From positions 186,001 through 250,000 of the forward strand of contig NZ_MUIZ01000002.1 of NCBI RefSeq assembly GCF_002154895.1: DNA of 64,000 bases, given 5' to 3'. This document shows positions 7,457 through 14,831 of the stretch, piece by piece; within the stretch, counting starts at the first letter, position 1, and each line of letters starts with the position of its first letter. The stretch is from Lactococcus petauri (lineage in GTDB: Bacteria; Bacillota; Bacilli; Lactobacillales; Streptococcaceae). Position numbers and translations under genes: made by a program. The notes beneath the pieces were generated by a model, which did not search any database, was not told the DNA's origin, and worked only from the letters and a program-made list of their open reading frames with translations.

Positions 7457-8446
7457 ATGAACACAATGGTTCCAGTTTTTGATTACGAAGATATCCAACT
7501 TATCCCTAATAAGTGTATTATTAACAGTCGTAGTGAAGCAGACACGTCAGTTAAGTTGGGGGATCACACTTTCAAACTTCCCGTTGTTCCAGCAAATATG
7601 CAAACAATTATTGATGAAAATATTGCTGAAATGTTAGCTAAGCAAGGTTATTTCTATATCATGCATCGTTTTGAAGAAAGTACACGTAAAGACTTTATTG
7701 AAAAAATGCATGCTCAAGGTTTGATTGCATCAATTTCTGTAGGTGTTAAAGACAATGAACGTCAGTTTGTACGTGAGTTGGCAGAAACAGCAACAATTCC
7801 AGATTATATTACAATTGACATCGCGCATGGTCACGCCAATTCTGTTATTGAAATGGTACAGCTCATCAAGCGTTTGATGCCACAAGTTTTTGTAATTGCG
7901 GGGAACGTAGGAACACCAGAAGCTGTCCGTGAGTTAGAAAATGCTGGTGCTGATGCAACGAAAGTTGGGATTGGCCCAGGTAAAGTTTGTATCACTAAGG
8001 TAAAAACAGGATTTGGTACAGGCGGTTGGCAGCTTGCAGCTTTACGCTGGTGTGCAAAAGCAGCAAGTAAACCAATTATTGCTGATGGTGGTATCCGTAC
8101 GCATGGTGATATTGCTAAGTCTGTTCGTTTTGGTGCAACAATGGTAATGGTTGGTTCACTCTTTGCTGCTCACGAAGAGTCGCCCGGTAAAACTATTGAA
8201 CAAGATGGCAAACTTTTCAAAGAATATTTTGGCTCAGCAAGTGAATACCAAAAAGGTGAACACAAAAATGTTGAAGGAAAGAAAATTCTTTTGCCACACA
8301 AAGGTGCATTGAAAGATACACTTCAAGAAATGCAAGAAGATCTCCAAAGCTCTATTTCTTACGCCGGTGGACGTGATCTTAATGCATTACGTAAAGTCGA
8401 TTATGTTATCGTGAAAAATTCTATTTGGAACGGTGATTCATTATAA
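7457..8446 (+). CDS. guaC: GMP reductase
   Basis: A 329-residue cytoplasmic enzyme that reduces GMP to IMP with NADPH, linking guanine and adenine nucleotide pools. The IMPDH/GMPR barrel is clear: [14 protein letters not shown] at the N-terminus, [19 protein letters not shown], and the catalytic loop [16 protein letters not shown] with its Cys. [20 protein letters not shown] follows as the phosphate-binding segment. There is no CBS domain, and the length fits the GuaC type rather than GuaB. It is monocistronic, with its own structured leader and a terminator right after. Confidence 0.96.
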   Translation: MNTMVPVFDYEDIQLIPNKCIINSRSEADTSVKLGDHTFKLPVVPANMQTIIDENIAEMLAKQGYFYIMHRFEESTRKDFIEKMHAQGLIASISVGVKDNERQFVRELAETATIPDYITIDIAHGHANSVIEMVQLIKRLMPQVFVIAGNVGTPEAVRELENAGADATKVGIGPGKVCITKVKTGFGTGGWQLAALRWCAKAASKPIIADGGIRTHGDIAKSVRFGATMVMVGSLFAAHEESPGKTIEQDGKLFKEYFGSASEYQKGEHKNVEGKKILLPHKGALKDTLQEMQEDLQSSISYAGGRDLNALRKVDYVIVKNSIWNGDSL

Positions 8447-8451
8447 AAGAT

Positions 8452-8478
8452 AAAAACTGTCTAGTGACAGTTTTTTTA
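8452..8478 (+). terminator. Intrinsic terminator after guaC
   Basis: AAAACTGTC and GACAGTTTT around TAGT, then T-run. Confidence 0.9.
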
Positions 8479-8509
8479 TTTATATTAAATAGTAGAAAGT
8501 TAATTATTT

Positions 8510-8538
8510 TTGAATCCAAGTAGAAGATGATGTAGAAT
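8510..8538 (+). promoter_or_regulatory. Promoter of the 8574 gene
   Basis: TTGAAT (8510-8515), 17 bases, TAGAAT (8533-8538). Confidence 0.6.
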
Positions 8539-8573
8539 GTTAGTAAAGATAGAAAAAGAAAGCAGGGAGAGAT

Positions 8574-9242
8574 ATGAAAGTACTTGTTGTTGGTGCAAAT
8601 GGAAAAGTGGCGAAACATTTAGCCAAAAACCTAAAAGACTATCCTAAACTTCAAGAAAAAGCTGTTATCCGTAAAGAAGAACAACAGGAATTTTTTAACC
8701 AATTAGAGATTGAAACTATAATCTTGGATATTGTCAATAATTCAATTGAAGAATTTGCTGCAGCAATGTCTGACGTTGATGCTGTTGTTTTTAGTGCCGG
8801 CGCAGGTGGTTCTGGATTGGATAAAACAATTATGATTGACTTAGATGGAGCGGTTAAAATTATGACGGCAGCCGAAAAAGCAAAGGTCAAACGCTTTGTT
8901 ATGGTCAGCACTTTCCGCGTGGGAAGAGAAGAAATTACACGACAAATTCAAGAAGATTCTTCGCTTAAGATTTATACGATTGCAAAGAATTATGCGGATG
9001 AATGGCTCAAAACACGAACAGAGTTAGACTGGACAATTATTCATCCTGGAATGCTTACAGACAAAGAAAGTACTGGTAAGGTAGCATTAGCAAGTCATGT
9101 GGAAGCAGGAGGAATTCCGCGAGAAGATGTGGCTAAAGTTATTCTGGAAACATTGGTAAATGACGTGACCATCAGAAAAGAATTTGAAGTGGTCAGTGGA
9201 GTTACTCCGATAGATGAAGCCGTCAAAAATTTAAAGGATTAA
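8574..9242 (+). CDS. NAD(P)-binding atypical short-chain dehydrogenase (NmrA/YwnB type)
   Basis: 222 residues with a Rossmann fold: VLVVGANGKVAKHLAKNL at the N-terminus (GxxGxxxxxL type), VDAVVFSAGAGG near residue 62, MVSTFRVGREE near 110 and DWTIIHPGMLT near 150. Proteins of the SDR_a5 group bind NAD(P)(H) and often act as oxidoreductases or redox sensors. The substrate is not known. ATG 8574 follows GCAGGGAGA. It is transcribed alone and is convergent with the Rgg gene, sharing a bidirectional terminator. A related protein is at 47971-48600. Confidence 0.85.
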   Translation: MKVLVVGANGKVAKHLAKNLKDYPKLQEKAVIRKEEQQEFFNQLEIETIILDIVNNSIEEFAAAMSDVDAVVFSAGAGGSGLDKTIMIDLDGAVKIMTAAEKAKVKRFVMVSTFRVGREEITRQIQEDSSLKIYTIAKNYADEWLKTRTELDWTIIHPGMLTDKESTGKVALASHVEAGGIPREDVAKVILETLVNDVTIRKEFEVVSGVTPIDEAVKNLKD

Positions 9243-9249
9243 AAGAAAT

Positions 9250-9284
9250 GAACGTGTGACTTAAATCACACGTTCACTTTTTTT
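9250..9284. terminator. Bidirectional terminator, overlapping the end of the rgg gene
   Basis: GAACGTGTGA and TCACACGTTC are perfect 10-base arms around CTTAAA, then a T-run on the plus strand. The downstream arm contains the stop codon of the minus-strand regulator (9266-9268). Confidence 0.85.
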
Positions 9285-10102
9285 ACATGAAGGTCATACT
9301 GTTGCTGATAATATTGGGCAATTTCTTGACTACCAATTTGATGAAATATTTCTAATGCTTGAAGCATCATCGTATTTCCAGCCTTTTCATCTTTGAAGCG
9401 ATAGGTCCAGAAACCTTTGGAGAGGTTAAGGAGATTGCGCAAAAACATCGATTGTACGAGTTCTAGTGATTCAACCCGATTGAGAATGTGTGCACTGTAT
9501 TCTTGGTAGCCTTTGCTTGCTAAGAGTGCTATAGCACGACAGCATGCACAAACAAAAATTTCCAGATATTTCACGGAGTTAAATATTTTATGCTTTTTTT
9601 CTAAGAGGAATAAGTCAAGAATATATAAAATATCGCGTATGCTTAATTTATTCATTGTAAAGTAAAATACATAAAGCTCAATCTGGCCCCAAACTTTGAT
9701 ATCATAGAGATAATCTGTGATTGTATCAATATTTTCTGAACTTAATTCACTATATGAAGCTTTTGCTGCTAAGGAGATATAAGGATAGCCTGCTTCAAAA
9801 GCGACTTTATAGAGATTGTCAAGTGCTTTTTTATCTTGTTTAAGAAAAGCCATCTCGATTTCCTTTAAAAGGGCTTCTGATTCATTGGGTGCATAATCGT
9901 TTAAAAGGTATTCGTATTCCTCAAGCCCAATCCCCATCAGTTGCAAAGCTTGTACGACTTTTTCAAAATTCATCATGGTTTCAGCTCGCTCAAAACGAGA
10001 AAGGGTGGCTTTTGAGATTCCTATAGAAGAAAAGTCAGATAAGGAGATATGTTTTTGCTCACGTATTTGTCGAAAAACATATCCAAATTTTTTATATACC
10101 AT
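9266..10102 (-). CDS. Rgg/GadR/MutR-family transcriptional regulator
   Basis: 278 residues. An N-terminal helix-turn-helix (FGYVFRQIREQKHISLSDFS, then SKATLSRFERAETMM) is followed by a long helical repeat domain with MLRNLLNLSKGFWTYRFKDE near the end, the plan of Rgg-like regulators that sense short peptides. I prefer the start at 10102, because GGAG lies seven bases before it; an in-frame start at 10117 has no ribosome binding site. A promoter can be read on the minus strand (TTGCAT at 10156-10151, TATAAC at 10135-10130). It is divergent from the c-di-GMP/polysaccharide operon and is the obvious candidate to control it. Confidence 0.88.
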   Translation of the reverse strand: MVYKKFGYVFRQIREQKHISLSDFSSIGISKATLSRFERAETMMNFEKVVQALQLMGIGLEEYEYLLNDYAPNESEALLKEIEMAFLKQDKKALDNLYKVAFEAGYPYISLAAKASYSELSSENIDTITDYLYDIKVWGQIELYVFYFTMNKLSIRDILYILDLFLLEKKHKIFNSVKYLEIFVCACCRAIALLASKGYQEYSAHILNRVESLELVQSMFLRNLLNLSKGFWTYRFKDEKAGNTMMLQALEIFHQIGSQEIAQYYQQQYDLHVKKVNV

Positions 10103-10195
10103 AAAATCTCCAGTCATTCATAGTGGCAGTTATAGCTATACTATCAGAAAATGCAACAAAAAAATAAAGTGTTATCAAATACGTGACGATAAAGA

Positions 10196-10221
10196 ATATC
10201 GTTGCTTTTATGCAACGATAT
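10196..10221. promoter_or_regulatory. Inverted repeat upstream of the c-di-GMP operon
   Basis: ATATCGTTGC and GCAACGATAT are perfect 10-base arms around TTTTAT. The centre lies about 50 bases before the expected start point of the downstream operon (TATAAT at 10247-10252, with a poor -35). This is a position suited to an activator such as the divergent Rgg protein. Confidence 0.5.
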
Positions 10222-10309
10222 GAAAAGATAAAATTATTTATTATATTATAATATATTGTAAGAAGCAGAAGAAGAAAAGCCACTTTTCTTTTTCATCAAA
10301 AGGATAGAG

Positions 10310-11458
10310 GTGAAGATGATGGATCTTATCAAAGAAATACTGGGGCCTTATTTTTTTGCCAAATTATTTTTGATTCCGGCAATCTTAGGTGGGATATTTC
10401 TCACTAAAAATATCATCCATCGCAGTAAATACGCTGAAAATCCTTACTCTGCCTTTTGGTTCTATTCGAGTAATTTTACATTATGGTTTTTTCTTTTAAA
10501 ATTACTATTTATTGAAATAGCTCAGGGCGGTGCTTATGGTTATTTACTGAGTGATATTTCGCTCATTTTTATTGCTATTGCAGTCGATTATTGTATTGTT
10601 ACGCATTATGAAAAAATAGAATATGCTATGCTTCCGCTGTTTACAATTTTCTATCTGTTTTATATTTACAACTATGGTTTTCATTGGAAGTCGATTTTAT
10701 TAGTTACCTTATCTCTGGGTCTTTTTTGGCTGACGCTCTATTTTATTGCCAAAAATCAAACGGCTGTAATGCAAAGTTACGGTAAAATGATGCTGATAGG
10801 TTTAAGTCTGGTTGTTTCTGTGCAGCTCTTATTCCTTTCCGAATTTGCTTTTAGTTTGATACATTCATTAGAAATTTTCTGGAAAACATTTATACTCCTT
10901 GTGATTGCCAAGTTTATTTTGTTGGATATTTCTTCTATTGTAGGAGAGTATGCAAAGTACAAACGATATACTTATATTGATGCACTAACCAATGTATATA
11001 ATAGGAGAAAATTTGAAGAAACGATGGATGAAATCCTCGCCAGTGATCAGATTTCCAAATTTTCATTAGTCTTTTTTGATATTGATAATTTTAAACACAT
11101 TAACGACCATTATGGGCACAGCTCAGGTGATTATGTATTAAAAGAAATTTGTATGATCATCAAAAAGTATTTAAGAGAAACAGGAGAAAACGGGCAACTT
11201 TTCCGCTATGGTGGTGATGAATTCTTTCTTCTTTTTCGCAATCGCAAAGGAGAAGTCGTACGTGATATTATGGAGCAGATAGCCAAAGAAATTTCCGAAT
11301 ATGTCTTTCACGCGAGTTCTAACACTATTAAAACATCAATTTCTGTCGGGGTGGTTGAAATTACGGATAAAGTAACACGTGACCAAGCCATCTATCGTGT
11401 TGATAAACATTTATATATTGCAAAAGAAAACGGGAAAAATCAAGTTTACTTTAAATAG
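10310..11458 (+). CDS. Membrane-bound diguanylate cyclase (GGDEF)
   Basis: 382 residues making c-di-GMP from two GTP. The N-terminal half (to about residue 215) holds six or seven membrane segments and no recognised sensor. The catalytic domain begins YIDALTNVYNRRKFEE, has FFDIDNFKHINDHYGH with the metal-binding Asp, and an intact GGDEF at residues 301-305. The inhibitory I-site (RxxD just before) is replaced by GENG, so product inhibition there is unlikely. The start may be GTG 10310 or ATG 10316/10319, since AAGGATAGAGG precedes all of them. It heads an operon with a PgaD-like protein, a GT2 synthase and a degenerate EAL protein. Confidence 0.93.
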   Translation: MKMMDLIKEILGPYFFAKLFLIPAILGGIFLTKNIIHRSKYAENPYSAFWFYSSNFTLWFFLLKLLFIEIAQGGAYGYLLSDISLIFIAIAVDYCIVTHYEKIEYAMLPLFTIFYLFYIYNYGFHWKSILLVTLSLGLFWLTLYFIAKNQTAVMQSYGKMMLIGLSLVVSVQLLFLSEFAFSLIHSLEIFWKTFILLVIAKFILLDISSIVGEYAKYKRYTYIDALTNVYNRRKFEETMDEILASDQISKFSLVFFDIDNFKHINDHYGHSSGDYVLKEICMIIKKYLRETGENGQLFRYGGDEFFLLFRNRKGEVVRDIMEQIAKEISEYVFHASSNTIKTSISVGVVEITDKVTRDQAIYRVDKHLYIAKENGKNQVYFK

Positions 11459-11497
11459 AAAAAAATTGATTTTTCTCTTTTTTTTGTCTATTTCATT

Positions 11498-11525
11498 TTG
11501 TTTTAAGAAAGTTTTTAAGTATACT
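11498..11525 (+). promoter_or_regulatory. Possible internal promoter before the polysaccharide genes
   Basis: TTGTTT (11498-11503), 16 bases, TATACT (11520-11525). It would allow the synthase genes to be expressed apart from the cyclase. Confidence 0.4.
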
Positions 11526-11577
11526 GAAGTTGTAGGAAACAGGAAGGTGTGCTTTTACATTAAAGGAGTATCAGATA

Positions 11578-12108
11578 TTGCAAAAGGAAGAATTAAACAA
11601 GGAACAAACCGAAGAAAATTACAGTTATTCCGATCTGTTCTTTGAAAAGGGACATTGGCTTTTAAAAATTAAACAGCTCCTCATCGCTCTTTTGGGTTGG
11701 GTGTGCTTCATTGTACCGACTTTTATTACCATAGCATCATTTTTGTATAAGACTTCAAATGGGAAGTATGGCATTGCCTTTTGGAAATATTCCGAAGGAG
11801 TTTTGGAAATTAAATTTTTGTTGATTCTGCTGGCTTTCTGTGTGGTCATCACCTTTACTTATGCAGCGAGCATGACAATTATTCAAAATAACCGAAGGGA
11901 ATCGGTCATTGAAAAATGGCCTACATTTGATTCGGTCTCCAGTATTGAGCGAAGAAAAAGGGGAAAGAAATTTATGGCGGACCGTTTCGGTGAAGAAGAA
12001 TTCCGTCATAATGTAAAATATTTTGAAGTTCTACCAGAAAAGAATTTAAAAAATGACGAGCTTTCAAAAGTTCTAGGTAAAGATGAGGTGGATACTTATG
12101 ATATCTGA
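11578..12108 (+). CDS. PgaD/IcaD-like two-TM accessory protein of polysaccharide synthase
   Basis: 176 residues, starting with TTG ten bases after AAAGGAG. There are two membrane segments at about residues 27-57 (LLIALLGWVCFIVPTFITIA) and 77-100 (IKFLLILLAFCVVITFTY), then a charged cytoplasmic tail of some 75 residues. Two membrane helices directly before a processive GT2 gene is the layout of PgaD/IcaD partners. In E. coli, PgaD joins PgaC in a c-di-GMP-dependent complex. The tail is longer than in PgaD and shows no recognised domain. The call rests mainly on topology and position. It overlaps the next gene by 11 bases. Confidence 0.55.
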   Translation: MQKEELNKEQTEENYSYSDLFFEKGHWLLKIKQLLIALLGWVCFIVPTFITIASFLYKTSNGKYGIAFWKYSEGVLEIKFLLILLAFCVVITFTYAASMTIIQNNRRESVIEKWPTFDSVSSIERRKRGKKFMADRFGEEEFRHNVKYFEVLPEKNLKNDELSKVLGKDEVDTYDI

Positions 12109-13432
12109 TATTTTCGGCCAGATGTTTACATCGGATAGTGGTCTACAAATGGTTATCACCGTGTGTTTAATAATCTTGTGTCTTTATCCCGTTATTGGTG
12201 CTTTGTTTTGGTTTTTTGGCTCTTTGAGTTATCGTTTCCTAAAAAAAGGGCGAAAAGAGACAAATTTTGTGGAACTAGCACCTGATGAGCAACCGATGAT
12301 TACGATTATGATTCCTGCTCATAATGAAGAAGTGATGATTGAGGAAACGATTGAGTACTTAGCTACAATGCTCAATTATAGTAACTATGAAATATTAGTG
12401 ATTAATGATGGTAGTACCGATCAAACTTTGCCTATTCTCCAAAACTTACAAGAAAAGTACGATAAGTTGCGTGTTATTAATATCTTGAAAAATCAAGGAA
12501 AGGCACACGGCTTTAACATTGGGACTTACTTTGCGAAGGGGGAATATATTTTAAGTAATGATGCGGATACAATCCCTGAAAGAGATGCGCTTATGAAATA
12601 TATGAACTATTTCATGAGTGAAATCGATGTCAACACAGCTGCGGTTACAGCCAATATGGATGTGCAGAACCGGACGACTATTATGGGAAAATCGCAAACT
12701 GTTGAGTTTTCAAGTATCGTTGGTGTCATTAAAAGAAGCCAAACCGCGATCAATGATTCAATGTACTCGTACAGTGGAGCAAATACCATGTATAAAAAGC
12801 AGTTTTTGATCGACGTTGGCGGGTTTAGACAAGACCGAAGCACAGAGGATATTAGTATTGCTTGGGATCACTTAATGTATGGTGTGACACCTCGTTTTGC
12901 CCCAGATATTATTTTTCACATGAATGTACCAGAAACCCTTTCGCAGCTCTATAAGCAAAGAAAACGTTGGGCTCAGGGAGGTACTGAAGTATGGTTTACT
13001 AACTCACTGAAGTTTATCTTGCATCCCATTAAGTACCGTTATGTTCTGTCAATGTTTATAGACACGACTTTTTCCATCATTTGGTCATTCTTCTTTTTCA
13101 TTACGTCAATTATATTTATCTTGGCTATGCTCTATTTCCTTATTGTAGGTAATTATGAGCGGCTTTGGCATGGATTTGCGATGTCCTTTATCTTTGTTAC
13201 CTTCGAGCTTATAGCGGGCACCTTGCAGCTTTTAGCCGCATTAATCTTAGACAGTAAGGGACAAAAATTTAAATACTTTATTTTTGCTCCCCTCTATATG
13301 TTATTTTTCTGGATGGTCAATCCATTGACGATAATCACGACTTTTATACCAGCCATGAAGGCTTGTTTTGGTAAAAGTGAACACGCAGGTGCTTGGGTCA
13401 GCCCTACAAGGAAAAGCCTGAAGAAAGGATAA
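12098..13432 (+). CDS. Processive family 2 glycosyltransferase (PgaC/IcaA-like synthase)
   Basis: About 444 residues: one N-terminal membrane segment, a cytoplasmic GT2 domain, and three or four C-terminal membrane segments. The GT2 motifs are IPAHNEEVMIEETIEYL, VINDGSTDQT, LSNDADTIPE (DxD), STEDISIAWDH (the general-base ED) and QRKRWAQGG, the Q(Q/R)xRW motif of processive beta-polysaccharide synthases. ATG 12098 is chosen because GAGGTGG lies six bases before it; an upstream in-frame ATG at 12083 lacks such a site. There is no PilZ domain, so c-di-GMP control would have to act through the PgaD-like partner or the degenerate EAL protein. The product is probably a beta-linked glycan such as poly-N-acetylglucosamine, but the sugar is not shown. 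Confidence 0.9.
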   Translation: MISDIFGQMFTSDSGLQMVITVCLIILCLYPVIGALFWFFGSLSYRFLKKGRKETNFVELAPDEQPMITIMIPAHNEEVMIEETIEYLATMLNYSNYEILVINDGSTDQTLPILQNLQEKYDKLRVINILKNQGKAHGFNIGTYFAKGEYILSNDADTIPERDALMKYMNYFMSEIDVNTAAVTANMDVQNRTTIMGKSQTVEFSSIVGVIKRSQTAINDSMYSYSGANTMYKKQFLIDVGGFRQDRSTEDISIAWDHLMYGVTPRFAPDIIFHMNVPETLSQLYKQRKRWAQGGTEVWFTNSLKFILHPIKYRYVLSMFIDTTFSIIWSFFFFITSIIFILAMLYFLIVGNYERLWHGFAMSFIFVTFELIAGTLQLLAALILDSKGQKFKYFIFAPLYMLFFWMVNPLTIITTFIPAMKACFGKSEHAGAWVSPTRKSLKKG

Positions 13433-13435
13433 ACT

Positions 13436-14233
13436 ATGCTTTTAGATGTAATGTTTCTATTGACAATAATTTTTATTCTTCTCTGCTTGCTCGGAATTGT
13501 GACCAGCTATGTTTGGGCGAAACGACAAAACAGAATTTATCCTAAAACAATGGAAGATGCTGAAAATTATACTTTTTACTTTCAGGCAATTATTGATAAT
13601 AAAGGAGAAAAAACTGGTTTAGAGGCACTGCTCCGCAAGTATGATGCAGAAAAACAAGAATGGGTTTTCCCAGATGATATTGATAAATTTACCTTACGTG
13701 AAGTGATTTATCTGCTTCATAAAAGTTTTGTGAAAATAAACTATCCGTCACAATTTTTAGCCATTAATATTAGCCTGAAACAACTTGCCGATCCACGTTA
13801 CGAATACTTTATTCGCTGGGTCAAAGGCGAATGCTATCCGATGGAGTTGCGGATTGAAATCAATGTGGAGTTGACAGACAAGATTGGCTGGCTCATGAAA
13901 TCAAGGATCAAGAAGAATTTGAAGTTAAGCCAAGACATTGGTGTTCATGTTATCCTAGAAAAAGTCGAACCAAGTAAAAAATACTTTCACAAGATCAAGT
14001 GGCTATTGAATGATATCTATGGTGTGAAAATCCCGCTTTCTAAATTTCAAAAGAAAAGTGATTCTGAATGGTTTGATCTCAACATGGGCGATTGGGTCCG
14101 TTTGATTAGAGAAAAAAACAAAAATATTGATATCACTGAGGTTGAAGATCGAGCAGGTATTGATTTAGCCGATAAATTAAAAATCGACAATCGACAAGGT
14201 TATTTTATAGACAAGCCTCATTATGAGAAATAG
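13436..14233 (+). CDS. Membrane-anchored degenerate EAL-domain protein (likely c-di-GMP receptor)
   Basis: 265 residues: one membrane helix (about 4-27), then an EAL-type domain. Conserved pieces are GLEALLRKYD with Glu-Ala-Leu at 63-65, FLAINIS, IEINVELTD, VKIPLSK, DITEVEDRAGIDLADKL and QGYFIDKP. The DDFGTG loop that carries the paired metal-binding Asp is replaced by LEKVEPS, so phosphodiesterase activity is unlikely. Such inactive EAL domains are known as c-di-GMP receptors (for example LapD, FimX). Its start lies three bases after the synthase stop with AAAGGA before it, so it is part of the operon and probably couples c-di-GMP to polysaccharide synthesis. Confidence 0.82.
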   Translation: MLLDVMFLLTIIFILLCLLGIVTSYVWAKRQNRIYPKTMEDAENYTFYFQAIIDNKGEKTGLEALLRKYDAEKQEWVFPDDIDKFTLREVIYLLHKSFVKINYPSQFLAINISLKQLADPRYEYFIRWVKGECYPMELRIEINVELTDKIGWLMKSRIKKNLKLSQDIGVHVILEKVEPSKKYFHKIKWLLNDIYGVKIPLSKFQKKSDSEWFDLNMGDWVRLIREKNKNIDITEVEDRAGIDLADKLKIDNRQGYFIDKPHYEK

Positions 14234-14252
14234 CTTGTTCTATTTTTTTTTG
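14226..14252 (+). terminator. Intrinsic terminator of the c-di-GMP operon
   Basis: AAATAG and CTATTT around CTTGTT, then T8. Confidence 0.65.
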
Positions 14253-14272
14253 CTTAAATTAGTGCTTGAAAG

Positions 14273-14300
14273 TTGCATTATTTAGGAAAAAGAGTAGAAT
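14273..14300 (+). promoter_or_regulatory. Promoter of the coiled-coil/antiporter operon
   Basis: TTGCAT (14273-14278), 16 bases, TAGAAT (14295-14300). Confidence 0.5.
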
Positions 14301-14376
14301 AGGTTTGAGCAAAACGATTTTAAAAAAATGTGGCGCATCTCAGACAATAATCAATGAAAAAAGGACGAGTACGGAA

Positions 14377-14823
14377 ATGACTGAAATGACTTTTGAAGAA
14401 CGCTTAAAACAGCTTCGAAAGACTTATCTTGAAGGCGATAATGAAGATAAGGAAGCTCAAGAGATGAATGCTTTCATGAGTTTATCAAAAGAAGATAAAA
14501 TCAAAAAAATTGAAGCCCATTTAACAGAAATTGAAAATAAAAGAGAAGCTTTGGAAAGCACTCTCTCCAATCAAACAGATGCTCTCTCACGTGAGAATAT
14601 TCAGCATCATCTGGAAGCATTAGCTGAGAAAAAAGAACTTATGCTTCAAAAATTAGAATATGTTAAAAAAGATGAATTTAGTGCTGCAAAACGAGAACGA
14701 ATCAAACGTCAGTTGGCAGAACTGGAATTTAAACGTTGTCGTCTACGCATGAATAATAAGGACTGTTCAAAGTTGGACAAGAAAATTCAAGAGAAACAAA
14801 GACGATTTAGAAATGATATTTAA
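14377..14823 (+). CDS. Highly charged coiled-coil protein of unknown function
   Basis: About 148 residues from ATG 14377. A reading from TTG 14266 is possible, but that codon lies inside the promoter, so I reject it. The protein is soluble and almost wholly helical, with heptad-like Leu/Ile spacing and a very high Lys/Glu content (for example LSKEDKIKKIEAHLTEIENK and RERIKRQLAELEFKRCRLR). I recognise no family. The next gene, a cation/proton antiporter, begins eight bases later behind AAGGAG. The protein may regulate the antiporter, but this is only inferred from coupling. Confidence 0.65.
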   Translation: MTEMTFEERLKQLRKTYLEGDNEDKEAQEMNAFMSLSKEDKIKKIEAHLTEIENKREALESTLSNQTDALSRENIQHHLEALAEKKELMLQKLEYVKKDEFSAAKRERIKRQLAELEFKRCRLRMNNKDCSKLDKKIQEKQRRFRNDI

Positions 14824-14831
14824 GGAGTTAT

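Noticed and set aside
10209-10250. 13-codon frame (MQRYEKIKLFIIL) beside rgg as a possible SHP pheromone
   Set aside because: No ribosome site, starts inside the inverted repeat, and lacks the usual SHP length and C-terminal pattern.
10092-10283. Hydrophobic 63-codon minus-strand frame overlapping the rgg start
   Set aside because: It covers the rgg promoter and start region, has AT-driven Ile/Phe composition and no ribosome binding site.
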